Part shown: piece by piece, positions 22,439 to 32,336 of the stretch | Position numbering within the stretch: the first letter of the stretch is position 1 | How the letters are laid out: each line of letters begins with the position of its first letter | Source of the DNA: Gryganskiella cystojenkinii | Taxonomy: Eukaryota; Mortierellomycota; Mortierellomycetes; Mortierellales; Mortierellaceae | Length of the DNA stretch: 32,336 nt | Direction of reading: 5' to 3' | Assembly (NCBI GenBank): GCA_015852425.1 | Contig: JAAAIG010000413.1 | Span: 1 to 32,336 of the forward strand | Translations under genes and position numbers: made by a program | Notes under the pieces: model-generated | The model's input: the letters and a program-made list of their open reading frames with translations, nothing else | What the model was told of the DNA's origin: nothing | The model's database searches: none

Positions 22439-22826
22439 GTTTGGTGATGGAACGGACAGGAGGAGACAGCAGGTGGAAGAGGAAGAGGGGGAGGAAGAGG
22501 AAGAGTGGTGGTCTAATGCCGCGTGTGTACTCTGATGATGAAGATGATGATGATGACGAGATGATAATGAGACAGAGACACCACTTGAAATCGCTCGTCT
22601 TTCGGATGGAAACTTTTTTTTTTCCGAAATCAAAGAAAAAAAGAGAGAAGAGGCCGATAAAGATGAAGAAGACAAGGGATGAAGGACAGGGAAGAAGGAG
22701 AATGTAAAGAGAGACGGACAAAGAGAGCGGGGTGATTGACAGAGTGACTGAGAAACATTCAGAGAGAGCGGTTGGGGAGGATTTTTTTTTCTTTCTTTTA
22801 CATACAGTAGAACAACGTGCACGTGA
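22439..22826 (-). promoter_or_regulatory. INTS2-neurofibromin spacer with strong purine/pyrimidine strand bias
   Basis: These 388 nt between the INTS2 stop and the neurofibromin start must hold the INTS2 3' end and the neurofibromin promoter. The + strand is strongly purine-rich (ggaagaggaagagggggagg and similar, 22455-22720), so the neurofibromin sense strand is CT-rich. Fungal core promoters are often CT-rich. No TATA box is evident. Confidence 0.55.
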
Positions 22827-25800
22827 CTACAACACACTCTTGTCCCACACGGCTGGATCCTCCATCTCCTGCTCGATAATCTCCACTGTCCGTTGCAGCT
22901 CTGCCTGATCTTTTAGTCCGCTTGTCTCTATCATTGTGTATTGCAACATCAAAAATAGGGGCCGCATTGTTTCGTTAGTTGCTTGTTTCTTGTTGATTTT
23001 TGGCTCCCTTGCATACAAACCAACCAACCACCCAAAATAATAAAAAATAAAAATTGTACACCGCATCTTTCCGTCCAGCATCTCTCTGTTTGTACCTTGC
23101 AGAATCTGGACGATATCCCCATGCAACGTAGGGAATGCGCGCGCAAGGACCTTGGCGCTTTCGAGAACTTCCTTTGCAAATCCGGATCGGATCGCCATCG
23201 TTCGCAGCATCGGCAAGATGCAGTCGACGGTAATCTTCAACGTATGTGGTAGTGGGTATCGTTCGCAGAGTTGCACTGCGAACCGGAGACTGAAGAGCTG
23301 TGCTGCAGTTTCATTTGTCCGATGAACATCCATGCTTCCTACTCCTCCTTCTCCTCCTCCCCTTCCTCCAGTCGACATCAAAGCGCTTGCAACAGGATCA
23401 TTTCCGCTAGAACTTGTACCGGGACCAGGACCAGCAGCGGTAGCCGTTGATCCAGAACCGCCCGCTGTCACAGAGGCTCCACCAGCCACAGCCACCACAG
23501 GCGTCGACAAGAGCAACTCTGGTAGGAAATCAAAGCAAACGTGAATCGAGTCCACTCCGGCGACGACACTTGGGATCAAGTCCATGGCATATCCTTCGAA
23601 ATGAACCAGCTTTGAATAGATCGTGTGGTCGATAAAAAGCTGGTGCAGAAAATTAAAAGTCACCACTCGAATCTCCTGCAACTCCTCGCTAACCAGATCT
23701 GCTTTTGTTGGTAATCCTGAATCGCCTTGACTCATTGTAGAGTTCCTTGGGTCAAGATCATGAACACCATCCTCTCGGGAATCACTGACATCTTGGGATA
23801 ACTGTGTTGACACCAATGTTGGATTTTTGTCCGCTTTATCCCCATCTTCTGGTCCTGCTTGGCAGATTTCCAGTAAAAGTTGGATGAGGGTCACATCTTG
23901 AGTCTGAAGCAGTGCGGTGAGATTCGCCTCCTTGAATTGGCGATTCTTTTGGATCAAATGGTGATGGTGACTTTGGAACGGATTTCGACTTTGATGGTTC
24001 TGGAGGATCGCTTGCGAGGCGCGAAATCGTTTCCGAAAGTAGTGTCGAGAACCCACCATGACCGCACCCAGAATCTGGATAAAGAGACGAAAGATCGTCG
24101 GGGTCCTGCCCACACGACGGTCAACCTTGAATAACAACAATGGATCCTGTACAAGTTGGTCAAAAGAAAAGCGAGAAACCGAATAACTTTGAGGATCTTC
24201 TTGCTGGTGATGTTGATTTTGATGGTGATGTTGATTTTGATGATGTTTCCGTTGCTGTTGTTGTTGTTGCTGCTGCTGCTGTTGCTGCAACATCGGCAAG
24301 GAGCCCTGGCTGGACTCTGAAGGTGAAAATTTTTTCCATGCTGGTAGAGCAGCATTCGAGATTTGATCCGATTCCTTCTGAAGTTTTGACGATGTTGAAT
24401 TGCTGGAGAGCGTCGACGGACGGACTAGCGCATGAACAGTCATGGCCCAGAGATCGTGAGGCATGACTCGGTTGAGTTGATCCCAAGTATTCTTGAAAGC
24501 CTCCATGACCGCCGGTCGAGATTTCGGATCAAGTAGAGACGGTAAACTGACGCGGATGATTTTGTGCGCCATTGATTGCTGTTCTTCTTGGGACAGTCTT
24601 TGGAAAGCATGGTAAGCTAATATGTGACAAAAGGAAAATGAAAAAGACGGCATGAAAAGAGAGAGAGAGAGAGTTAGACCAACTGCCTGTATCATTCTCA
24701 GAGTGTCAGGCGCCGGCCATATTTCTGAAGATACCTTTGACTGCCGCCTCTGGATTAAGAATATGACGACCGATGTTTTCGTAATGCGTGTCTGTAAACA
24801 ATATGACCTCTGCTGATGGTGTCCTGAGAGGATATACGTGGGATTCAGTCCGAACGGTCAATGTATGCAGACTTGGACTTTCCGCAATGTACGTTTCAGT
24901 TAACGATAGACCTTCCTCCATCAGCAATGTTGTGACATCAAAAAGCTCAGGGAACTGAGCATTGACAAGCTTTAGAAACATGGGCTGTACGGTCCGGAAT
25001 GCTACTCCTCCATGATGGTTTTGCACATAGAGCAGGACCTTGCGGATTTGTACATATTCCAATAGCGCAGAATCGTATTCTAAAAAAAGGGGGGAAAGAA
25101 GAAGCCAAGGGTTGAAAATCAACAAAGGGTCAGCCATTAGAACATGTCTGGGAAACATCTACCATCAGCAGAGGTGAACTTGCCTCGATTTCTCTCCATG
25201 TTGTCGCTGCCCAGGTTTGCAATGCAGACGTCGTTGTTTAAAAGCATGTATAAAACCAAGATGGCTTTGGCAGGTGTCAAGTCTTCACAGGGATTCTGGA
25301 AGAATGAACGAATATCGCTTTCCGGAATCCGTGTAATATGCTCCGAGTGTGAAATTGCCGTTGTATAGGCCCGCAGAAGCGGCACCATGTTGCTGTCGAG
25401 CGGAACGGTCGTGCATTCTATCTGTCGCATCACCCAAGCACGTACGTCCATGCCACTTCGATGAAAGACATCCTGTTTCAACAGGTGGGAAACACAAAAA
25501 TTGGCCACTGATCTCAGATCTGACTCATAAAGATCCGAACCGGCGATCCTTGAGGGGGCAGTTTTGTCGAATTTGATGTTGCGGACCTCATAGTCGCTTT
25601 GACGGGATCGACCGAGTAACAAAGCACAGGAGGCAAGTTGCTTGTGCGAGAATAATGTGGTGACAAGAGTTCCCAGTTCCATGAGTCCAACTCTAGGGAT
25701 AACGAGATCCATCGAAAGAACCTTTGAGGCAAAGTCGTCGATGCGAAGCAGTTGCTGAGTCTGAAAAAAGATGAACAAAAGCAGGACCTGGGGCGAATCT

Positions 25801-27425
25801 GGACAGTCCATGAACCGCTGAAGAAGACGTTCGATCCGAATTCTGCCGTACTTTAGCAACTGCGAGGCGGCCATGAGAAGTAGACATAATTTGATGCCAA
25901 CAGTGCCCGGTTCCAGCGGATCCATTTCGAGTACACCCAGCGAGATTGCCAGTTGCTCGGAAGTCAGGGTTAGGTTCATGAGACCAATCATGCCAGAGAG
26001 GATTCTCAGCAATCGGTTGACAGCGACATGATCCGGTTGAGTCGAGATCAGTTCGTCGTTAAGGGAGGAGAAGAGGAATTCCATGATGGAGGCAAGACTG
26101 GTCCGTGTCACTGGATCGGGACCACTGGTGAGCCACTCGGGTTGTCCCTGCAAGATCCGGTTCATGAACGAGGTTTCGTCGTGACAGTGTTCGATCGTGA
26201 GCTCCAAGACCAAATTAGGCAGCTGTTTCCTTTCCACGAGACGCTGCCGCACACTCCATGTCCGGTAATCTGCCAATTTGCAGAGACGGAGTAGAATCGA
26301 TCTGATGTTGTTGTAAGGGTCATCAGACTTTAAAAGATTGTCAATTGTCTGCGAAAACTCTGAGGGACAGTTTGCCAAGAGGGCCGTAATAAGGTGACTG
26401 GCTTCTCTGACGGATCGAATCAAACTGATAAGGTTCTTCATTGGCGGAGAGAGAGTGTGTGGGAGGGGAGACAAGTTTCAGTGTTGGTAAGTCATGCAAG
26501 GATTATTATAAACTCGAGAGTAACGATCGTTAGCTCAAGATCCTACCTGAATGGGCAATACTGGATCTTTGCAACGAAGAGCAAGAATCGGAAGAATGAT
26601 GATGATCTCTTGACGACAGATAGGGTTACTCAGTAGGAATGATGGCTGTCGTGATGTCTTTTGAAATGATGCCGAGTCATCGGCTTTGGTCTCCCTTGAA
26701 TCCTCCTGTTGGATCCTGACGAGTTCTACCAAGACCATCCTAAGAATCAAGATATAGCCCACAAAAAGAAGTTATAGAGAGAAGCGTCACGATTAGACAA
26801 CGAACGCCTTTCTCTTTCAACGCATACATTTCGTTTTTTTTTTCTTGCGACTCATTACCTGGCGCGATCCTCGGGAGATCCAGCCTCGAAAAGGTTAGTC
26901 GGGTCCGAGTTGAGAGGTTGCTGCTGGTCCGCGAGATCCTGTTTCTCGAGATGAAGTTGTTCTTTGACCTGTCGCTGGATCAGCCTGTAATCGAGGTCGA
27001 GATATCTCAGGACAGTTGCAGTCTATGAACAGAGAGAGGAACAGAGAGATAAAAAGGCGGTTGAGCTCGGTCAGTTTGTTTGGTTCCGTGGTGCCTCTCA
27101 TATGTGACATTTCTTGTTCCTCTTTTCTGAAATGTGTATGTACCTGAGCATATCGAATTAGAAAGGGCATTGTCTCGAGTCGATGGCGCGTCAACAACAG
27201 GGGCAGGAACGGCCCGTAATCCTATAGGCGTTTTAAGAGTAGAAAGGATTAGGTTCGATTCGATGTAAATGATGCTTTGCTGGAATGACCTGGCTGGGGA
27301 GCGCGCGGGCATGCAAAGGGGGGAGGCGTGAATCCATTTTCAACTGGGCCACTTACCAAACCAGGCTTTCGCCTTGGGTCCCCGCCAGTCTCGATCAGCC
27401 TGTATGCCTCCGAGACGGTGGACAT
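22827..27425 (-). CDS. INTS2: Integrator complex subunit 2 homologue
   Basis: Eight deduced exons: 27425-27357, 27221-27144, 27022-26859, 26739-26547, 26435-25163, 25079-24735, 24616-23096 and 22981-22827. They join in frame to 1265 aa, while human INTS2 is about 1200. INTS2 is a structural helical subunit of the nuclear Integrator complex, which cleaves snRNA and other nascent Pol II transcripts. Family hallmarks are LTPAKAILVLYMLLNND, the YDSALLEYVQIRKVL region, NRVMPHDLWAMTVHAL, LIQLLLEICQAG and SKLVHFEGYAMDLIPSVVAG followed by IHVCFDFLPELL. Two low-complexity inserts are present: poly-Gln/His-rich (about 24195-24295) and Gly/Ala/Ser-rich (about 23330-23510). The acceptor of exon 5 (AATGAAG) and of the last exon (AACAAG) are weak, so those two borders are less certain. 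The start ATG is the first in a frame that splices cleanly. Confidence 0.9.
24195..24295 (-). repeat. Poly-Gln and Gln/His/Asn repeat in INTS2
   Basis: A CAG/CAA run of about a dozen glutamines (near 24255-24290) is followed by His/Gln/Asn-rich repeats from a caccaaaatcaa-type unit. It is a low-complexity insert with no counterpart in animal INTS2. It is likely a disordered loop and a site of length variation. Confidence 0.85.
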
Positions 27426-27735
27426 GGCGGATTTGATTAGGAAGAGTGAGCGAGTGGGTGGGTGGGTGAAGTGAATGTGAAGTGGACAAAGGGCGGGCAA
27501 ACGGGCGGGCTATACTTCTTCAATGAAGAATTGTTCGAATGGGAAAATGGACGCGAAAAAGAAAGGAAACACAGACATTCTTTATTTGCACATTTGCAAA
27601 GCACGTGCATTCAATTAGCAAGGGTTTGACGAGCACAGTGCTGGAGAACATTGTCCATCGAATTGTCAACCTGTCCTTCTTCTACTCCTCCCACTCCCCA
27701 CCCCCAACCACAAAACAAAGAATTACACAGCCATC
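27426..27735. promoter_or_regulatory. Divergent promoter between INTS2 and CHMP1/Did2
   Basis: A 310-bp spacer between two start codons pointing away from each other. It contains a G-rich gggtgggtgggtg run near the INTS2 side and a pyrimidine-rich leader (ccttcttctactcctcccac) just before the CHMP1 start. No TATA box is obvious. Shared regulation is inference. Confidence 0.6.
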
Positions 27736-28998
27736 ATGAGCAACCTCGAGAGTAAGCATCCCACACCCACTCGCTATATCCTTTCTTCTCCACAGTCCTG
27801 ATTCAGTACGGAAACGACAGACCCAATTTAACAGAGTGATTCATTCCCCCGTCTCTTTCGTGCTACTCTGCTCTCTCTCTAGAAAGCCTTTTCCAACTCA
27901 AAGTAAGCATCCCGTGCACACGACACGTTTCAAGGACCGACAGGAAGTGGCAGACAGAAGAGAAACAACAAAAGGTCGACACGGGAAGGCATCAGATTGA
28001 ATACTGTTGACATTGCACCTCGACATTGGAGACTTGCTCAGGAACAAGACCGATGACAGCGACGAACGGCCCGCGTTTGCACATGTCGTTGTGTGTTGAT
28101 AGGAGGTTGAGTGCTAATTTATTTTATTTCCCTTCTCCCTCCCATTGAACCCAATCCCAATCAGTTCACAACAAAACAGCTGCAGCGCCAAGCCAAAAAG
28201 TGCACCAAGGATGAAGGGCTGGAGAAGACAAAGCTGAAAAAGGTACCGAAAAAAATGAGCACAAACAGAGTGACGATTCACCTTTTCAAAAAATATGCTT
28301 GGCGTTTACCACAAATCAAACCTCTGTTTTTTTCGTCTCTGATCCTTACCCTTTCTTGTTGATTGCTTCTTTTATTTCTTTTGTTGGCTTGTTTGTCTTG
28401 ACTACTAGGCTATTCAACAGGGAAACATGGAGGGAGCCAGGATCTATGCAGCAAACGCAATCAGGAAAAAAAATGAGGGACTGAACTTGCTTCGCCTTTC
28501 CTCAAGAATTGATGCTGTCGCCTCTAGAGTACAGACAGCAGTGACAATGCGCAACGTTACAATGTCTATGGCCAGTGTAGTCAAGGGCATGGACAAGGCT
28601 ATGGAGTCGATGAATCTGGAAAAGGTACAATCTCTCTTTGTTTTTTGGTTTTTTTCTTATCTTTTTTTTGAAAATGTGAGACTTAATGACGTGTCTTATA
28701 CCTGTACTCTATGCTCTTATGTTGCTAGATCTCAATGGTCATGGACAAGTTTGAATCACAGTTCGAGGATTTGGATGTTCAAACACAATACATGGAAAAC
28801 ACGATGGGTAACCAATCCGCATTGTCCACGCCCCAAGACGAGGTCGATACGTTGATGCACCAGGTCGCAGATGAGCATGGATTGGAGCTGAACCAAGAAC
28901 TGCGTGAGACCCCAGATACCCTCCTGAACCAACCCAACAAAGAAGAAGCCAAGGAACAGGATGATCTCTCAGAACGCCTCCGGGCATTGCGAGGATAA
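27736..28998 (+). CDS. DID2: ESCRT-III protein CHMP1 / Did2 (Vps46)
   Basis: Five deduced exons: 27736-27751, 27883-27902, 28165-28242, 28409-28624 and 28729-28998. They join in frame to 199 aa, the size of human CHMP1 proteins. The protein begins [20 protein letters not shown], followed by the basic ESCRT-III core helices ([30 protein letters not shown]). The tail SERLRALRG is a MIT-interacting motif (L..RL..L) that recruits Vps4 and other MIT proteins. CHMP1/Did2 acts at endosomes and other membranes in late ESCRT-III remodelling and recycling. The first two exons are only 16 and 20 nt. It is divergent from INTS2. Confidence 0.95.
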
Positions 28999-29460
28999 CC
29001 AAACAAGAAAGAGTTCACAGTCGCCATCCTCCTTCCCCCAGCACACTCCTCGAATCGGGAAATCCGTTCCGCGGTTCACTCACTCTGCCCTTGACGCGGA
29101 TCGATGAGCTCCAAGCGCGCCAGTCGTTCATCATAGAATAACTGCGCCGAGGACAGGCAAACTAATAAAGAAGAGATTTGGAACCTCGCAGCGAACCATT
29201 TTTTTTTTTTTTTTTTTGGAGGGGGAACAATGAAGGCCCTTTTTTGGAAATTCAGAGGTCACGTAACAAAGGCCTGAAATTCATGAACCCCTTTGTGTCT
29301 AGCGCTTTAAACAAAGTACAAGACGTTTTTGTTACTTGCTTTCCTTCTTTCTTTTCTCGTTTTAGAAAAACGTACCTCATTCGATATTCCTCTCTCTTCA
29401 CCTTCCATTTAGCCCTCTTTTGAATAACAGAAGAAAAAAGCCGTTCTCGCTACCAAAACA
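28999..29460. other. Intergenic region, CHMP1 3' end and arrestin-like gene promoter
   Basis: Contains AATAAA at 29164-29169, a good poly(A) signal 166 nt after the CHMP1 stop, then a run of about 18 T near 29200. The remaining 250 nt, T-rich and then CT-rich, lead into the next gene. I see no other coding sequence. Confidence 0.6.
29164..29169 (+). terminator. Poly(A) signal for CHMP1/Did2
   Basis: AATAAA on the sense strand, in a plausible 3' UTR position. Confidence 0.6.
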
Positions 29461-31543
29461 ATGACTTTTACGCTGACAACAGTCCTGAACACTTCTTCCC
29501 CCAATGTTCTAGAGTTGCTGGAAACGGACGCTGGAATGACGCACAAAATCCCCGGGACATTGTTAATGCACATTCAAAGACCAACCCAGTTTGCACAGCT
29601 CTCTGTATCGTTCGTCTGCCAAGGTAATGATAAAAGAGTCTGAGAAAAAATGAAAGAAGGGGAACAACCATGCATGTATAGCAGTGTGACTTTAAATTCA
29701 TATGATTTTCCTTTGAACCACCATGTTTGTTAGTATATGTCAATCACTCGTCCATGCCTGTGCTCAAGTCGGCGACAGTCGAGGGTGCCGAGATCTTCCG
29801 ATCCGATTTTCATGCTATTGCATACCCGAGGATATTTGTAAAAGGCGACTACAAGTTTCCCTTTGTACTTTCAATCCCTAGCGACTTGCCCGCAACAAAG
29901 TGTGAGAAACTGAGATCCCAGCGACTTGTCTGGAAGTATGAGCTCATCACTTGTGGAGCTCCCATCGATCTTGCAGTGGGTGATGTAGAAGGTCTGGGAC
30001 CGACCTCTGGCGCGACTGAAGGGCTGATGGGTCTCGGTGCAGGATCGACAATGTCCAAAAAGAGCTCGAGGATCAAAATGTTTACCACGCAACTCACTCG
30101 ACGTTCTATACCAAGAAAGAGTATTCAGGTTCAGCGACTAACGATCCACAAGGCCTCGACTCGTACTGATGCCACAAATACAGTTCGGTTCGGCGCCAAT
30201 ACGGGTGAATATCAATTTGCATGGTCGGTAAACTTGCCACGGGTGCTTGATCCGGACCAGGAGAGAATTCCCATCAGCATCGGCCTCAAACCCTTTCACA
30301 GTCGGTTCTTGGTTAGAGAAATCCATGTCACTGTCCTTCAGAGGGAAAAGATTTCCTTTGTCCCAGAGAAATTGATCTCACATATCGATTGCCAATTGTC
30401 CGGGTAAGCGCCAGGTAATGGTCGAAAACAAAAACAAAAAAAAGTTGTCTGTTCTACTCGATCAGGATATTCATGAACCATATTATTTTTGATTTCTCTG
30501 TCAGGATACCCACTGAAAGGCAAGATTTCATGGGGGAAGACAGAGCTCCACTTGTCGAGACCTATCACAGCAAGGCCATATCGCCTTCGGTAGTCATTCG
30601 CATCCCACTGCAAGAGATCATGCCACAATATCCTTCAACAAAGAGGCCGTACGATCCTCAGTTTGAATTTGAGCTGGATCTCTTTGTAGATCAGATGGTA
30701 CCAGCAGAGACCATCTCATGGCTCGAGATCAGCCATACCGTCAAGATCTCGATAATTTTCATGGACTTTGACGTCAAGCCATTGGTGGTTCAGGCGCCTC
30801 TCACGGTCGCGTATACGCTCGGAGAGCGCCAGCTGATATCAAAACATGAGACTCTTGCTGCCACTGCTGCCACTGCTGCTGCTGCTGCTGCTGCCCCGTC
30901 GAGTGTCGTTCGGACAAGCAGTACTCATGCGACCGCCTCTTGGATCAAAGAACTTGAGCGAGATAAGTTTACGAGTCGGATACCATCCACCGCCAATACC
31001 GTTCGATTACCAAGATTGAGACAGAATGAACTCTCTATCAGCAAAGAGCCGACCTTAGTCGATTTATTTCCTACCCCTCCGGATTGTCATCCTACGACCT
31101 CCAACTGCACCTCTCCAGCATCATTTACTACGAGATCGTCCTCGGGTTTGGCTACCTCTTCTCCTTTGGCATCTGCAGAGATTACTCCATTTGTTCCCGC
31201 ATTGGTTTCCTCTCCACTTCCATCATTACCATTGCCTTTCTTGATGGATCACTCTCCCGACAGTGCCTCCACAGTCAAGACCTGCGGTAGCTACCCAAAC
31301 TTGCAGGGTACACACTCTGACACTGTGATAGCCACATCCGAGCCAGAGAGAGGGTTTTCGATCAAAGCGGGCACGCCTTTGAATATAATCAGTCGCCCTG
31401 CGACCACTGACGACCCCGGGGATCTATTGAACTTTCTTCTCGAAGGCTACAATAACGATGAAGATCATGACGAGGGGGAAAGCTATGACCAAGGCTATGA
31501 ATCTGAAGGAACGGTATTGCCAAACTTTGATAAAATTGAATAA
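29461..31543 (+). CDS. Arrestin-fold (alpha-arrestin-like) protein
   Basis: Three deduced exons: 29461-29623, 29734-30403 and 30505-31543. They give 623 aa in frame. An arrestin N-like beta-sandwich half covers about residues 1-210. It includes IPGTLLMHIQRPTQFAQLSVSF, then VEGAEIFRSDFHAI with KGDYKFPFVLSIPSDLP. A C-like half follows, with VVIRIPLQEIMP, YDPQFEFELDLFVDQ and WLEISHTVKISIIF. The tail is Ala-rich, then Ser/Thr/Pro-rich, and ends acidic (DEDHDEGES), so it is probably disordered. Fungal alpha-arrestins usually link ubiquitin ligases to transporters. I see no PPxY motif, so that link is not demonstrated. An alternative in-frame acceptor at 30465 would add 13 residues to exon 3. Confidence 0.75.
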
Positions 31544-31547
31544 TAAA
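31542..31547 (+). terminator. Poly(A)-type hexamer overlapping the arrestin-like stop codon
   Basis: AATAAA begins inside the TAA stop (31541-31543). Its position is very close to the stop, so it may be incidental; no better signal was noticed in the 285 nt before the next gene. Confidence 0.3.
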
Positions 31548-31828
31548 ATAACGCACTGCAATCTGATTCCCCACATCTATTTTTCGGGCTCACCCTCCTA
31601 GGAGGAGGATCTGGAGAATTTTCTACTCCGCGCAAGCTTTGTCATCTGTCCAATACAACGGGTGGCGTGCGATGACGACGACAGCCAGCGGCTCTGAAGA
31701 AAAGAATATCCGATCGATCAATTGAGGGGGTTTTTTTTTCCTTTTTTTGGTCATTCATTTTCTTAACCATTCTTTCTCTCATTTGTCGCATCTTCATTTA
31801 TCCATCACTAATTCCTCTCCCATTCAAA

Positions 31829-32336
31829 ATGACAATTGACGCGAAGAAATTATCAGCCAGCAAGTCTGAAACTATCTGGTACCTCGGGTACGGAAGTAAC
31901 ATGGTAACCCCCCCCCCCTTTGTAAGTAATTGTTGTATTATGCTTTGAGTATTCAAGAGTGCTAACCCATTGATCGTTCAATTTTATTATTTTTCAGGAT
32001 CCAAAAGTGCTTACTGGCCGACGCAAGATTCAACCACTGGAATCTCGTGCAGTGACCGTACCCGGATACTGGCTCAGTTTTGACATTGGAGGAATCCCCT
32101 TTGTGGAACCGTGCTTTGCTTCGATTCTCAAGGTCGATCCCAATCGTCTGCACGACCGATCGTATGCAGAGGAAGTACACAGTCGAACCATGTGGGGTCG
32201 AGAGTTCGTCTGGGACGAGAACCACCCAGAACATCCTATGCGATCTTATCCACCCGTTCTCCAGGGTGTCGCACACCGAATCACCCTTCGAGACTGGCAG
32301 CTCGTCATTCATTCAGAGGTAAATGAACACCTATCT
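31829..32336 (+). CDS. Gamma-glutamylcyclotransferase-like protein (5' part, cut by window edge)
   Basis: Exon 1 is 31829-31903 and exon 2 is 31998-32318. A donor GTAAAT at 32319 leads into an intron that runs off the edge, so 132 codons are visible. The motif YLGYGSNM (about 18-25) is the glycine-rich substrate loop of the GGCT/AIG2-like fold, and exon 2 follows with VLTGRRKIQP, GIPFVEPCFAS and GVAHRITLRDW. The exon ends at VIHSE, where the family places its catalytic Glu region. Members release 5-oxoproline from gamma-glutamyl peptides. The exact substrate cannot be told. Intron 1 contains a run of C. Confidence 0.82.

Noticed and set aside
22208..22721. Ser/Leu-rich - strand frames upstream of neurofibromin
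   Set aside because: They are simple-sequence artefacts of the CT-rich strand, with no conserved motif. The real first exon of neurofibromin (22438-22382) overlaps in another frame.
22930..22983. Alternative acceptor (GATAG, near 22935) for the last INTS2 exon
   Set aside because: It also keeps frame, but the segment it would remove (RPLFLMLQYTMI) looks like coding helix, so the AACAAG acceptor at 22982 was preferred. Transcript data could reverse this.
22827..27425. Initial idea that this stretch was the N-terminal part of neurofibromin
   Set aside because: The sequence matches INTS2 throughout and ends in a stop. A separate ATG with the expected neurofibromin N-terminus follows at 22438.
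1..32336. tRNA, rRNA and CRISPR arrays
   Set aside because: No cloverleaf-like, rRNA-like or regularly spaced direct-repeat structure was noticed on either strand.

Overview
This is a eukaryotic, almost certainly fungal, contig. Genes are split by many short GT-AG introns of about 80-130 nt. The conserved genes are typical of fungal and animal cells: a full-length neurofibromin, Integrator subunit 2, an ESCRT-III CHMP1/Did2 protein and an arrestin-fold protein. An Integrator subunit beside a full-length neurofibromin argues for an early-diverging lineage, and Mortierellomycota or a related Mucoromycota group is my best guess. That assignment is inference from gene content, not from a marker gene.

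The left arm (1-12065) is accessory. A large secreted, cysteine-rich modular protein gene reads leftward from 5136 and runs off the left edge. It has at least 6 exons and 1538 codons in the window. A decayed pogo/Tigger-like DNA transposon follows at 6283-8435, then a single-exon secreted GH47-like (class I alpha-mannosidase family) gene on the + strand (8960-10435). About 1.6 kb of gene-poor DNA comes next, with a second transposon-end fragment and decayed coding-like sequence.

The central block (12066-27425, all - strand) holds two long conserved genes in tandem. INTS2 (27425-22827) has 8 exons and a deduced 1265 aa. Neurofibromin (22438-12066) has 15 exons and a deduced 2649 aa. Every exon junction I assigned keeps the reading frame. 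One neurofibromin intron appears to use a GC-AG splice pair, and a 10-N assembly gap lies in another neurofibromin intron.

The right arm (27736-32336, + strand) carries CHMP1/Did2 (5 exons, 199 aa), divergent from INTS2 across a 310-bp spacer. It is followed by an arrestin-like gene (3 exons, 623 aa) and the first two exons of a gamma-glutamylcyclotransferase-like gene cut by the right edge. These are general housekeeping and signalling genes: Ras inactivation, snRNA/mRNA 3'-end processing, endosomal sorting, arrestin-type trafficking and glutathione-type metabolism. No common pathway joins them. I found no tRNA, rRNA or CRISPR array, and no clearly new multi-gene system. The most unusual objects are the ABAB exon-duplicated secreted protein, the GH47-like protein with changed key residues, and the fungal INTS2.
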